From: Pseudomonas luteola NBRC 103146
Lineage (GTDB): Bacteria; Pseudomonadota; Gammaproteobacteria; Pseudomonadales; Pseudomonadaceae
NCBI RefSeq assembly: GCF_002091675.1
Contig: NZ_BDAE01000024.1
Location: forward strand, 1 to 64,000
Length of the DNA stretch: 64,000 nt
Reading direction: 5' to 3'
In this document: piece after piece, positions 15,209 through 23,802 of the stretch
Layout: every line of letters begins with the position of its first letter
How positions within the stretch are numbered: the first letter of the stretch is position 1
Program-made: the position numbers and the translations under genes
The notes under the pieces: generated by a model
What the model saw: the letters and a program-made list of their open reading frames with translations, nothing else
The model's database searches: none
What the model was told of the DNA's origin: nothing

Positions 15209-15265
15209 GCGACAACTATTTACAGCGCACAACCAGCCAGCGGAGCGGCTTACAGATATGCGACA
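15209..15265 (-). promoter_or_regulatory. Candidate ArgR half-sites upstream of astC
   Basis: Two direct copies of TGTCGCATA on the minus strand, with TGTCGC at 15209-15214 and 15260-15265, lie 77 and 128 bp before the astC start. Pseudomonas ArgR (AraC family) recognises TGTCGC-type half-sites and activates the ast/aru operon with arginine. The 51-bp spacing is wider than in described tandem sites, so the pair could be two separate half-sites each with a degenerate partner. Confidence 0.45.
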
Positions 15266-15379
15266 GAAAACATCGGCAATACGCAGTCTAGGGTGTACGG
15301 AGAAATGCGGGAAGCATCAGTAGATGCTCATCTTTAATGCACAGCTAGGCAACAATGAGTGAAACGCTGAAATAATGGC

Positions 15380-15398
15380 CGCAGAAACGCTTTCTGCG
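15380..15398 (-). terminator. Hairpin after the glycine-zipper lipoprotein gene
   Basis: A perfect 8-bp inverted repeat CGCAGAAA/TTTCTGCG with a 3-nt loop begins 11 bp after the stop codon of the lipoprotein gene. The following bases (GCCATTATTT) are only weakly T-rich, so it is a probable but not strong terminator. Confidence 0.5.
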
Positions 15399-15408
15399 AC
15401 CACTGATC

Positions 15409-15882
15409 TTACTGGGCAGAATTAGGTGCCACACGGCTGGTGCCGTTCACTGTCACGATGCGTACGCGCTCGCCCACCCGGAACACCTCTCCCTTGCTGA
15501 CTTCCTGTACATAGGCACGGGTGCTGCCGTCGTCTTCACGTACCGTCACTTCTACCCCGTTGGCACGAGTAAAACCTTCTTCGGTAGCGGCACCAAGCAG
15601 GCCGCCTGCTACGGCGCCCACGATAGCGGCGACATAGCTACCCCGACCGCCACCTACGCCACTGCCGGCGATACCACCTACCGCCGCACCGGCACCTGCG
15701 CCGATGGGGGTCTTGGTTCCTTCAATCTTAACGGGGCGCAAGGCTGTGATGGTCCCCATGCGTACGGTCTGAACCTGACGAGCCTCATCGCGTGAGTACA
15801 CGTCACCGGTCTGGCTGGATACGCACCCGGCCAGCAGCGCGGAGGCAGTCAGTGCAGTAATAATTTGAGTGGTCTTGTTCAT
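15409..15882 (-). CDS. Glycine-zipper outer-membrane lipoprotein (SlyB/Pcp-like)
   Basis: A 157-residue envelope protein. A lipoprotein signal peptide ends in the lipobox LLAGC at about residue 20. The middle has a glycine-zipper hairpin, GAGAGAAVGGIAGSGVGGG followed by VAAIVGAVAGGLLG, which forms the 2TM_Gly-zipper domain of SlyB/Pcp proteins. The C-terminal part is a small beta domain (VEVTVREDDGSTRAYVQEV). The second of two adjacent ATG codons is chosen because it sits 7 nt after GGAG. Family members stabilise the outer membrane and respond to PhoP/Mg in some species; that role is not shown here. Monocistronic, between astC and glxK. Confidence 0.85.
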   Translation of the reverse strand: MNKTTQIITALTASALLAGCVSSQTGDVYSRDEARQVQTVRMGTITALRPVKIEGTKTPIGAGAGAAVGGIAGSGVGGGRGSYVAAIVGAVAGGLLGAATEEGFTRANGVEVTVREDDGSTRAYVQEVSKGEVFRVGERVRIVTVNGTSRVAPNSAQ

Positions 15883-16070
15883 CATTCAACTCCAGTTCCT
15901 ACAGGGCTGTTCTCGGCGGAACCCTATGGTGGACCCTCCGCCTTACAGGAATGTTCAGCTTTTATCATCCTCTCATATGGCCTCAAGGCAAACGGTTGAA
16001 TCTTTTGATCCAGACAGCTTTCGTTCATCCGCTTCGCTTGCTTTACCTGAAATAGGACGACTCATCCTGT

Positions 16071-17216
16071 TCAACCTTCGCGTGATTGCCGGGCCAGACG
16101 CCAGACACGAGCAAGGTCGGTTGCGCGCGCGCGTAGCTCCTGTGCGGCGGTCCGACAGGCCTGCTCCAGCGTGACAGGGCCAGGCACCAGACTGAATGCT
16201 GCCTCAATTCCTGCCTCATATACCTGCTGGTAGTGCGCACCCAAGCTACCCACTAATGCAATGACAGGCACATCAGCCTCACGGGCGACCCTGGCAACTC
16301 CTATGGGCGTCTTGCCATGCAGGCTTTGGTAATCCAGTTGCCCCTCTCCGGTAATGACTAGATCCGCGTCCCGGAGCGCCTCTGCCAGCCCGGAAACTTC
16401 TGCAACCAGCTCGACACCCGATCGAAAATGCGCCTGAAGAAAGGCCCTAGCAGCAAAACCCAGCCCCCCTGCCGCTCCCACTCCTGGAAAGCAACTGTGA
16501 TCTTCCCCGAGTACTTGAGCTGCAACCTGAGCGTAATGCCCAAGTGCTGCATCCAGCACAGCGACATCCTCAGGCGTTGCGCCCTTCTGAGGGCCAAAGA
16601 CATGGGAGGCACCATGAGAGCCACACAAGGGGTTATCGACATCGGCAGCCACATCGATCTGAACGGTAGCAAGACGCTTATCCAGGCCGTTCAGCTCAAT
16701 ACGGGCAAGTTCGGCTAACGCAGCGCCCCCTGGCGGCAAAGGCTGACCATGTTTATCCAGGAACTTGACTCCCAAGGCGTTCAGCAACCCCGCACCGCCA
16801 TCATTCGTAGCGCTGCCACCCAACCCCAGGATAATTCGTCGAGCTCCAGCATCCAGTGCAGCGCGGATCAACTCACCGGTACCGTAGCTACTGGCTCGTC
16901 TGGCATCCCGCTGCGCTTTTGGCACCCAGTGCAGGCCGCTGGCAGCCGCCATCTCGATCACGGCTGTCCCCTCGCCCAGCCATCCCCAGTGAGCCAATAC
17001 CGGCTGCCCCAACGGTCCCTGCACGGTCAGCTCACGACGTTCTCCTCCAGTTGCAGCCAGCAAGGCCTCGACCGTGCCCTCTCCTCCATCGGCCATGGGT
17101 TTGAGTTCGATAGTGGCGGAGGGAAAAACCGCTCTCCAACCCTCTGCAATAGCCTGGGCGACTTCGGGTGCGCTCAGGCTTTCCTTGAACGAATCAGGTG
17201 CGATCACGAGTTTCAT
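16071..17216 (-). CDS. glxK: Glycerate 2-kinase (GarK/GlxK family)
   Basis: ATP-dependent phosphorylation of D-glycerate, feeding products of glyoxylate or hexarate catabolism into lower glycolysis. The 381-residue protein starts MKLVIAPDSFKESLSAPEVA, the family hallmark, then MADGGEGTVEALLAATGG, GLGGSATNDGGAGLLNALG, VAADVDNPLCGSHGA and VITGEGQLDYQSLHGKTP. The ATG at 17216 is preceded by GGGAG at good distance. It follows the gntP-type permease by 49 bp and the CdaR regulator further upstream, so the three probably form one inducible unit for D-glycerate or sugar-acid use. Product assignment as the 2-kinase rather than the unrelated 3-kinase rests on family knowledge. Confidence 0.93.
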   Translation of the reverse strand: MKLVIAPDSFKESLSAPEVAQAIAEGWRAVFPSATIELKPMADGGEGTVEALLAATGGERRELTVQGPLGQPVLAHWGWLGEGTAVIEMAAASGLHWVPKAQRDARRASSYGTGELIRAALDAGARRIILGLGGSATNDGGAGLLNALGVKFLDKHGQPLPPGGAALAELARIELNGLDKRLATVQIDVAADVDNPLCGSHGASHVFGPQKGATPEDVAVLDAALGHYAQVAAQVLGEDHSCFPGVGAAGGLGFAARAFLQAHFRSGVELVAEVSGLAEALRDADLVITGEGQLDYQSLHGKTPIGVARVAREADVPVIALVGSLGAHYQQVYEAGIEAAFSLVPGPVTLEQACRTAAQELRARATDLARVWRLARQSREG

Positions 17217-17265
17217 CAATGTTCTCCCGGCTGACGGTTCGCCTGTCGATGGGTATGGCTGCTCG

Positions 17266-18624
17266 TTACAGCAGGAAAAGACTTAAAAGCCATACCGTAG
17301 CCATCCCGGCAAGTCCTTGAATCAGGGTAGCGAGTGTCTGGGCACGGTACGCTGTGGCTACGCTCATACGGCTGAATTGAGTCACAACCCAGAAAAAGCT
17401 GTCGTTGGCATGTGAAACCGTCATCGCTCCAGCGCCGATCGCCATTACGGTCAACACACGCCCCATCTCACTGTCGAGTCCCAATTGGCCCAGCAGTGGT
17501 GCCACCAAAGCAGAGGTTGTCACCAGTGCGACCGTAGTCGAGCCTTGGGCTGTTTTCAGGGCGGCGGACACTACGAATGGCATGAACAGCCCAATCCCCA
17601 AGGCGGAAAGCGTGCTGCCAAGGTAATCGCCCAGTGGAGTGACTTTGAGCACGGCACCAAACGCCCCACCGGCGCCGGTAATAAGCAGGATGGGAGCCGC
17701 TGATAAGATGCCTTCAGCTACATGGTTCTGAAACTCCTGGCGCTTGTCATCGCCCTTGAGCAGCGAACAGGCCAGCACTAGGCCTACCAGCAGCGCCGGG
17801 ACGGGTTGCCCAATAAAACCCAACAGCGTCAACACCGCCCCTTCTCCGAAAGGCTTGCTGGGAAAGGCAGCGATTGACCCCAGGCAAATCAATCCAATGG
17901 GAACAAAAATTGGGGCAAAAGCCTGCCAGGCGCTGGGAAGTACACCATAACTTTCACGTAATGCCGTGAAATCCGCCTGGGAAGGCATCGGCGTGCCATC
18001 GTCGACCAGCGGGATGTCTTTATCCAGGAAGCGGTTGGCCCACCAAAGCCCTGCCATGGCTGTCACGAATGACACGACAAGGCCAACGCCGATAACCAAT
18101 CCGAGGCTTGCATCGAGCCCTAGATTACCTGCAGCCGCAATCGGCCCTGGCGTAGGTGGCACAAAGGTATGCGTAGCATAAAGGCCAGTCGCCAGGGCTA
18201 CACTCATAGAAATCAGGGAGACCTTCATACGAGCAGCCAGAGCATTCTTAAGCGAGTTGAGAATCACGTAGCCGGAATCGCAGAATACGGGTATCGAAAC
18301 CAAGTAACCGATGATCGACAAGGTCAGGGTTGGGAAGCGTTCGCCGAGTACGCGAATCACAGTTTCCGCCATGGTTATGGCCGCGCCGCTACGCTCCAGA
18401 ATTACACCAATGATCGTGCCCAGCACAATGACGATACCGATATATCCCAGGATGCTGCCAAAGCCTGCTGTAAGGGTTTTGGTGATATCGGCGATGGGCA
18501 CCTGATAGGCGAAACCGGCGAGAAAAGCCGCCAGGAGCAAGGCCAGAAATGGATGAAGCTTGAAGCGTGTGGTGGTCACGACGATGAATGCTATCAACGC
18601 CACCAGAATAAGGACGAGGCTCAT
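17266..18624 (-). CDS. GntP-family sugar acid:H+ symporter
   Basis: A 452-residue inner-membrane permease with about 12 hydrophobic segments. Family motifs include LGTIIGVILERSGAA, IPVFCDSGYVIL, ATHTFVPPTPGPIAAAGNLG and the C-terminal GAMTVSHANDSFFWVVTQF. GntP/GntT/GntU members carry gluconate, but the adjacent glycerate kinase and CdaR regulator point to D-glycerate or a related hydroxy acid as substrate, which is inference. The ATG is preceded by CGGAG six nt upstream. Expressed toward glxK. Confidence 0.9.
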   Translation of the reverse strand: MSLVLILVALIAFIVVTTTRFKLHPFLALLLAAFLAGFAYQVPIADITKTLTAGFGSILGYIGIVIVLGTIIGVILERSGAAITMAETVIRVLGERFPTLTLSIIGYLVSIPVFCDSGYVILNSLKNALAARMKVSLISMSVALATGLYATHTFVPPTPGPIAAAGNLGLDASLGLVIGVGLVVSFVTAMAGLWWANRFLDKDIPLVDDGTPMPSQADFTALRESYGVLPSAWQAFAPIFVPIGLICLGSIAAFPSKPFGEGAVLTLLGFIGQPVPALLVGLVLACSLLKGDDKRQEFQNHVAEGILSAAPILLITGAGGAFGAVLKVTPLGDYLGSTLSALGIGLFMPFVVSAALKTAQGSTTVALVTTSALVAPLLGQLGLDSEMGRVLTVMAIGAGAMTVSHANDSFFWVVTQFSRMSVATAYRAQTLATLIQGLAGMATVWLLSLFLL

Positions 18625-18741
18625 GACAGGCTCCGGTTGTTATTGTGATCGGATAACTGTGGATGAGCTTATTGTGCTATCAGTTCCATGAGTTCCGCTT
18701 GGTACACAAGCACAAGATAAGCAGCTTATTTCACCCTATGT

Positions 18742-18759
18742 ATTGTGCATCTGCACAAT
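18742..18759. promoter_or_regulatory. 18-bp palindrome upstream of gntP, candidate CdaR operator
   Basis: ATTGTGCA-TC-TGCACAAT is a perfect 8+8 palindrome with a 2-nt centre. It overlaps the last base of the cdaR stop codon and lies 118-135 bp upstream of the gntP start. Its symmetry and place are what one expects of an operator used by the product of the adjacent regulator gene. No second full copy was seen in the neighbourhood. Confidence 0.5.
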
Positions 18760-19862
18760 CAGACGCATTCCAGCAGACTGATTCCCAGCGACAGGTAAAG
18801 CCACTGCCCCAGCATATCGTGGCTGAGCCCAGTCAGCTCACAGATACGCTCGAGACGATAGCGCAACGTATTCCGATGGATATTCAAGGACGCGGCACAG
18901 GCAGATGCCTGCCCATGGTGCTCGCACCACGCCTGCAAGGTTTCTCGTAACACGCCATTTTCATCCTGCGCAAACAGCCGCTTCAATGGATCGAGCCACC
19001 CTTGCAAAAGCCAGCTCTGCCGCTGGCTGTAAAGCAGTGCCGTCAGCCGGTGCTCATCCAGTTTGAGTAGCCGCACATCAGGCAGGCACGCACGGGCATA
19101 GGCTTGCAGCAAGCGCAGTGATTGGCAGGCCTCTCGCAAGTCAACCAGACTTTCCAGCGGACCCGATGCTGTAACGCGTAATACGTTCAGCCCCTTGGCC
19201 TTTGCCTGATCAAGCCAGAGTTGTTCTTCATGAGGCCGCCCGAGCGGACGACACCAGAACCATTCCTGCATACCGACGGGGGCGCAAAAACTCTCCAGAT
19301 TGGCAGACAACATGGCGCTCAACGCCTTAGCCGAACGGGAGTCTGAGGCCTCATTCAGCTCGATAAGGCATACCTGACGTGGCCAGCTCAGGGGTACCTG
19401 CTGTCGCTCAGCCTCAACAGAAAGCGTGTTCAGGCTTACCGAAGGGTCCAGCAATTGGCCGATCCAGCTGTCCAGTCGATGCCGCTGCCAATGACGCTCC
19501 AGATGCGATTGTCGCTGCTCCACCAACATTTCGGCCGCCATGCGGACCAGCTCGGCATATGGCCTGACAACCTCGGGCCTGCCCGTGATACCGAGGACCC
19601 CGATCAACCGCTCGGCATAGAGCAGTGGCATGTTGACCCCCGGCTTCACACCTCGCAGGCAAGAGGCGGCCTGATCGTCGATCTCGACGACTCGACTGTT
19701 GGCCAACACCAGCTGAGCGCCTTCGTGACGGGTATGCAATCGCAAGGGGTCACCGCTGCCGATAATCATGCCCTGCGCATCCATCACATTGACGTTGTAG
19801 GGAAGGATTGCCATGGAGCGATCCACAATGTGTTGCGCAAGGGTTGAATCAAGTTCAATCAC
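18759..19862 (-). CDS. cdaR: CdaR-family sugar diacid / glycerate regulator
   Basis: A 367-residue transcription activator. The N-terminal half is the putative sugar-diacid recognition domain (LAQHIVDRSMAILPYNVNVMD, IIGSGDPLRLHTRHEGAQLVL, GVKPGVNMPLLYAERLIGVLGITG). The C-terminal end is a PucR/CdaR-type helix-turn-helix with SLNIHRNTLRYRLERICELTG near residue 330. Known CdaR (SdaR) responds to D-glycerate, galactarate and glucarate. It uses a GTG start at 19862 with an AAGGAAGGG site. It reads into the gntP-glxK pair, whose products handle glycerate, so local control is likely. Its start is only 29 bp after the pdxH stop, so it may also receive readthrough. Confidence 0.88.
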   Translation of the reverse strand: MIELDSTLAQHIVDRSMAILPYNVNVMDAQGMIIGSGDPLRLHTRHEGAQLVLANSRVVEIDDQAASCLRGVKPGVNMPLLYAERLIGVLGITGRPEVVRPYAELVRMAAEMLVEQRQSHLERHWQRHRLDSWIGQLLDPSVSLNTLSVEAERQQVPLSWPRQVCLIELNEASDSRSAKALSAMLSANLESFCAPVGMQEWFWCRPLGRPHEEQLWLDQAKAKGLNVLRVTASGPLESLVDLREACQSLRLLQAYARACLPDVRLLKLDEHRLTALLYSQRQSWLLQGWLDPLKRLFAQDENGVLRETLQAWCEHHGQASACAASLNIHRNTLRYRLERICELTGLSHDMLGQWLYLSLGISLLECV

Positions 19863-19891
19863 GGCAATCCCTTCCTTTACATGAGCACTGT

Positions 19892-20539
19892 TTAAGGAGC
19901 CAAACGCTGGCGCTTCCAGCCCTCTCCTTCACGGCGGTAATCGAGCCGATCATGCAAACGGCTGGAGCGGCCCTGCCAGAACTCGACCCGCTCGGGAATC
20001 AGCCGATAGCCTCCCCAATGTGGCGGGCGCGGTGGCTCCTCATGGGCAAAGCGTGCCTGCACTTCAGCCACTTTCGTCTCAAGTTCTTCCCGACCGCCCA
20101 GCACCTGGCTCTGCGGCGAAGCCCAGGCGCCCAACCGACTACCCAACGGACGGACACGGTAGTACGCGTCGGACTCTTCAGGACTTACGCGCTCGACCAC
20201 ACCCTCGATTCGCACCTGACGCTCAAGTGTGGGCCAGAAAAAGGTCATGGCGGCCCTGGGCTGCCCAGCGAGCTGCTGCCCCTTGGCACTTTCGTAATTG
20301 GTGTAAAACACGAACCCCTTGGCGTCTACACCCTTGAGTAGAAGTACACGACAATGGGGTTGCTGCTCGGCATCAACCGTTGCCAGTACCATGGCATTGG
20401 CTTCTACAGGGGGCTGCTCGGTTTTAACAGCATCCTCAAACCATTGGCCAAATAAGGCAAATGGCTCGGCGGGCGCCTGCGCTTCGGTCAATCCGTCGCG
20501 GGTGTAATCACGACGCATGTCAGCCAGCGTCTGGGTCAT
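19892..20539 (-). CDS. pdxH: Pyridoxamine 5'-phosphate oxidase
   Basis: FMN oxidase converting pyridoxine and pyridoxamine 5'-phosphates to pyridoxal phosphate. The 215-residue length is standard. Motifs: [41 protein letters not shown] (FMN/substrate binding), [16 protein letters not shown], and the C-terminal [15 protein letters not shown] followed by [21 protein letters not shown] lies six nt before the ATG. In Pseudomonas it neighbours an OmpA-type gene as here. Cytoplasmic dimer. Confidence 0.97.
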   Translation of the reverse strand: MTQTLADMRRDYTRDGLTEAQAPAEPFALFGQWFEDAVKTEQPPVEANAMVLATVDAEQQPHCRVLLLKGVDAKGFVFYTNYESAKGQQLAGQPRAAMTFFWPTLERQVRIEGVVERVSPEESDAYYRVRPLGSRLGAWASPQSQVLGGREELETKVAEVQARFAHEEPPRPPHWGGYRLIPERVEFWQGRSSRLHDRLDYRREGEGWKRQRLAP

Positions 20540-20625
20540 GGCAAGCTCCTGATTGGGAATGGAACTTACAGCTTACCCAGTCATGCGCCAGGTTGCTTGA
20601 CTCATGCCAGGTATATGGCGAATTG

Positions 20626-20653
20626 GCATCCGAAACCAAACGGTTCCGGATGC
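20626..20653. terminator. Strong hairpin after the OmpA-type lipoprotein gene
   Basis: A 12-bp inverted repeat with one G-U wobble, GCATCCGAAACC with GGTTCCGGATGC around a 4-nt loop, lies 10 bp past the stop codon at 20664. No T-run follows on the minus strand. It probably ends or processes the transcript before pdxH. Confidence 0.45.
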
Positions 20654-20663
20654 CTTTACTGAC

Positions 20664-21371
20664 TCAGCGCTTGCTTTGCAGAGAGGCCAATACCACTGTA
20701 CGTGGCTGGATAAGGACCTCGACACGACGGTTCTGAGCGCGCCCTTCAGCATTGTCGTTTGCTGCACGCGGCTGGGTATCGCTCAGACCACGAACGACCA
20801 GACGATTGCCATTAAGCCCGCTCAGACGAAAGATGGAGGCTACCGCCTTGGCGCGGCCGAGACTGAGCTGGTCATTAACCGCCTTGGAACCAGTGCTATC
20901 CGTGTGTCCCAGCACAATGACGGCGCTCTGGTCATCCTTGAATAACAGCTTGGCGGTACGGCCCAGCGGGCCGAGCATGGATGGCAGAAGCATCTCAGCA
21001 CGATCAGGGTTGAAGGAGTCGTCAACGTTGGCGATCAGCAGTAATCCGTCCTCTCGGCGCTCCATTTGCATCTTGCTACCAGCGATGGCTTCGCGGATCG
21101 TTTTTTCATGCTGATCCAGCCAGTCCTTGCTGACTGTTATCTCTTGGGCTTTCGCTTGAGCCTTTGCCTCGGTTACAGTCTTGTCGCTCTTGCCAAACGG
21201 CCACCACCAATGTCCGCCGTCCGCTTTCGCCTGGGTTTCGGTCTTTTGCGTTTCTACCTTCTCCTGGGGGACTGGCTCCTTGGCAGTGGCAACGTCGCTT
21301 TCCTTGTGAAAATAACTGCAGGCGGAAACGCTCATGCAGAGAACGACAGTAGTAGTCTTGAGCAGCTTCAT
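20664..21371 (-). CDS. OmpA-family outer-membrane lipoprotein
   Basis: A 235-residue envelope protein. The N-terminal signal ends at VSACSYF, so Cys18 is the probable lipidated residue. A low-complexity linker (about 22-50, rich in E, K and T) is followed by a small HWWWPFGK segment. The C-terminal half is an OmpA peptidoglycan-binding domain: VIVLGHTDSTGSKAVNDQLSLGRAKAV, LVVRGLSDTQPRAAND, and EGRAQNRRVEVLI. It likely tethers the outer membrane to the cell wall. It is next to pdxH, as in P. aeruginosa. Its exact function is not known. Confidence 0.85.
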   Translation of the reverse strand: MKLLKTTTVVLCMSVSACSYFHKESDVATAKEPVPQEKVETQKTETQAKADGGHWWWPFGKSDKTVTEAKAQAKAQEITVSKDWLDQHEKTIREAIAGSKMQMERREDGLLLIANVDDSFNPDRAEMLLPSMLGPLGRTAKLLFKDDQSAVIVLGHTDSTGSKAVNDQLSLGRAKAVASIFRLSGLNGNRLVVRGLSDTQPRAANDNAEGRAQNRRVEVLIQPRTVVLASLQSKR

Positions 21372-21664
21372 GCGTTTTTATCCCATCAGGCGCAAGCCCG
21401 CCGAATCGGCACCGACAGGCAAAGTTAAAGTGGTTTCTTAGATTGTGTCTTTAACTGATTATTTCGCAAGGGGTGTACGTTGTCCTTTTGTATCAACCGA
21501 CAAGCGGTTGAGTAGACTCAGTGGCGAAACGGTCAGGTGAACGAGGGCGGCAAGGGTATCACGTCATAGACGGTGCTTATCAAACGATAGATAGCTCGCT
21601 ATTGAAATTGCCATTGGCCATCACTACGCTGGGCGCGTCAATTTGTCCTCCCTTGCGTACACTC

Positions 21665-22522
21665 ATGTCTATAAATACACCTAAAGAAATCGCAACACTG
21701 GCGATACAGGCTGGTATTGCCAAAAATCGGCTTTCCATTCCTACCCTATTCATTCTTGGCGTTATGGCCGGCGCGTTCATTGCGACTGGTTTTCTTCTCG
21801 ATATTCACGTTATTGGCACCATGCCCGCCGAATGGGGCTCGTTTGCAGGCTTCGTTGGCGCAGCGGTTTTCCCGGTCGGCCTGATCATGACCGTGCTGGC
21901 AGGCGGTGAGTTACTGACGGGCAATATGCTGCTGCTTCCTCTGGCACGTTTTGCAGGCGGTATCAGCACGATGGGGGTGATTCGCAACTGGCTATGGGTC
22001 ACGCTTGCCAACTTTGTCGGCAGCCTGGCTGTCGCGTACTTCTTCGGTCATATGCTGGGTCTCACCGAGGGTGCATTCCTGGGCAAGACCGTTGCCATTG
22101 CGCAGGCAAAGATGAACGCCGACTTCCTTCACGCCTTCGTTTCCGGTATCGGATGCAACTGGCTCGTCTGTCTGGGCGTCTGGATCGCGTTTGCCAGCAA
22201 GGATGTGGTAGGTAAAGTCGTGGGCATGTGGTTTCCCGTCATGGCCTTTGTTGCCATCGGTTTTCAGCATGTGGTTGCCAACATGTTTATCATTCCAGCC
22301 GCTATCTTTGCAGGCCAGGCTACCTGGGCCCAATGTCTGCCCAACCTGGTAGCGGTTTTCCTGGGTAATGCTGTGGGTGGCGCCGGCTTTGTAGGGTTGG
22401 CCTATTTTCTGGCCTATCGCCCTGCATCTGCGCAAGCGACGGCCGATCTGGCGTCAGCGCTACAAAAGACCCAGGCGGATCTTGCACCCACAACACCCAC
22501 ACTCAAGGCCGTGAACGACTGA
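21665..22522 (+). CDS. Formate/nitrite transporter (FNT) family channel
   Basis: A 285-residue pentameric inner-membrane channel family member with six hydrophobic helices, moving formate, nitrite or related small anions. Key FNT features are LAGGELLTGNMLLL (the helix-break region with the conserved Thr) and GIGCNWLVCLGVW. The pore-His motif reads GFQHVVANMFIIP, with Gln where most members have Glu before the His. The start MSINTPKEIA at 21665 fits family length; the frame is open upstream to 21521 but those residues look non-coding. No clear ribosome site is visible. It is the only gene in this stretch that breaks the usual ompA-like/hydrolase/dinG neighbourhood. The 293 bp upstream show no sigma-54 or ANTAR motif, so it is not visibly tied to the nas regulon. 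Confidence 0.85.
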   Translation: MSINTPKEIATLAIQAGIAKNRLSIPTLFILGVMAGAFIATGFLLDIHVIGTMPAEWGSFAGFVGAAVFPVGLIMTVLAGGELLTGNMLLLPLARFAGGISTMGVIRNWLWVTLANFVGSLAVAYFFGHMLGLTEGAFLGKTVAIAQAKMNADFLHAFVSGIGCNWLVCLGVWIAFASKDVVGKVVGMWFPVMAFVAIGFQHVVANMFIIPAAIFAGQATWAQCLPNLVAVFLGNAVGGAGFVGLAYFLAYRPASAQATADLASALQKTQADLAPTTPTLKAVND

Positions 22523-22540
22523 TAAGTTGAAGTGCATAGC

Positions 22541-22571
22541 GGATTGACCGGCCACCACTGCCGGTCAATCC
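22541..22571. terminator. Bidirectional terminator between the FNT channel and hydrolase genes
   Basis: A perfect 12-bp stem, GGATTGACCGGC with GCCGGTCAATCC, and a 7-nt loop lie between two convergent genes. It can stop both transcripts, although T-runs are short. Confidence 0.75.
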
Positions 22572-22585
22572 ATCCTATCCTGATG

Positions 22586-23743
22586 TCAGAGGCATTGCCC
22601 AACGGCTTCTGCCAGCTGCTGAGCTCGCGGGTCCATGAGAATATAAGGTCCCAATGTGTTGGTGGCGAAACCAAATGCTACCCTGCGCTCAGGGTCGGCG
22701 AACCCGATAGACCCACCCGCCCCTGGATGACCAAAGGCCTGCACGCCCAGGCCATAGGTTGCGTTGGCGTGGTCAGGCTGGTCCAGCATGAATCCCAGGC
22801 CGAAGCGTGTCGAGGTCATTAGCGTCCTGTCGTCACCCCGACTATGTTCCGTGAGCATGTGCTGCAAGACCGTCTGGTCCAGCAATCGACCGTCGAGCAG
22901 CCCCGCATAAAACCCTGCCAGTGAGCGCGCATTGCCATGACCGTTGGCGGCAGGCTGCTCGAAACGGCGCCACTCCGGTTTATTGGTGCTGGTCAGAATG
23001 CCCGGCGGGTTGGCAAAAGCACGGGTACTCAAGGCTTGGGGGTCGGTCATGGTGGTCTTCAAGAGACGCTGGGCGGCAGCATCCCCCATGTCGCCCTTGC
23101 CTCGAGCAATATGCGCAACCCGATACTCTTCGCTCTCAGGCAGACCGATATGAAAATCCAGCCCAAGCGGCCTGGCCGTTCGGGCAACAATAGCTTCCCC
23201 TGGTGAGCGGCCATCAATGCGGCGAATCAGTTCTCCCATCAGCCAGCCATAGGTCATCGGTGAATAGCCGTGGCTCTCGCCTGGCGTCCACCAAGGCGTT
23301 TCGGCGGCAAGGGCAGCCGTCATGGTGTCCCAGTCATACAGCGCACTGGCAGGCGATGGAGCACGCAAGGCAGCCAGTCCTGCCTGATGGCACAGTAACT
23401 GGCGCACCGTAATGGCGCCCTTGCCTGCAGCCGCAAATTCCGGCCAGTAGTGTTGTACTGGTTTATCCAGTTCAAGCCTGCCCTCTTGAACCAACTGCAT
23501 GGCGGCCACGGCAGTAAAGGCTTTGGTGCAGGAAAATAGATTCAGTATCGTGTCCGTCTGCCACCCGCTCTGCGCATCCTTGTCCGCCGTGCCTGCCCAG
23601 AGATCCAGAACGGTTTCGCCGTCCACCTGAACGCACAGGGCTGCACCGCGGGTATGCACGCCTCGCCCCGGCTCGTCGAACAGAGCACTGAAGCGGTCCC
23701 TGACGATTTCAAAGGCCAGATCGAAATAACCTTGGATCTGCAC
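22586..23743 (-). CDS. Class C beta-lactamase-like serine hydrolase (EstB-type esterase)
   Basis: A 385-residue serine hydrolase of the beta-lactamase/transpeptidase-like fold. The catalytic SxxK motif is FSCTKAF near residue 75, the Tyr motif is in GYSPMTYGWLMG around 165, and the third element is FGHPGAGGS near 345. No signal peptide is visible, suggesting a cytoplasmic esterase rather than a periplasmic beta-lactamase. The start is a GTG at 23743, preceded by GAGGAG seven nt upstream; the frame is open further but runs into dinG. It is 59 bp downstream of the dinG stop and probably co-transcribed with it. Substrate unknown. Confidence 0.85.
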   Translation of the reverse strand: MQIQGYFDLAFEIVRDRFSALFDEPGRGVHTRGAALCVQVDGETVLDLWAGTADKDAQSGWQTDTILNLFSCTKAFTAVAAMQLVQEGRLELDKPVQHYWPEFAAAGKGAITVRQLLCHQAGLAALRAPSPASALYDWDTMTAALAAETPWWTPGESHGYSPMTYGWLMGELIRRIDGRSPGEAIVARTARPLGLDFHIGLPESEEYRVAHIARGKGDMGDAAAQRLLKTTMTDPQALSTRAFANPPGILTSTNKPEWRRFEQPAANGHGNARSLAGFYAGLLDGRLLDQTVLQHMLTEHSRGDDRTLMTSTRFGLGFMLDQPDHANATYGLGVQAFGHPGAGGSIGFADPERRVAFGFATNTLGPYILMDPRAQQLAEAVGQCL

Positions 23744-23802
23744 AGCTGTCTCCTCATCGTGGTCATATTCAAGTCTCTCACACTGACGAGAAGAGACCTC
23801 TA

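Noticed and set aside
21521-21664. 48-codon N-terminal extension of the FNT channel from a GTG
   Set aside because: The added part is hydrophilic and unlike FNT N-termini; length and motif positions fit the ATG at 21665.
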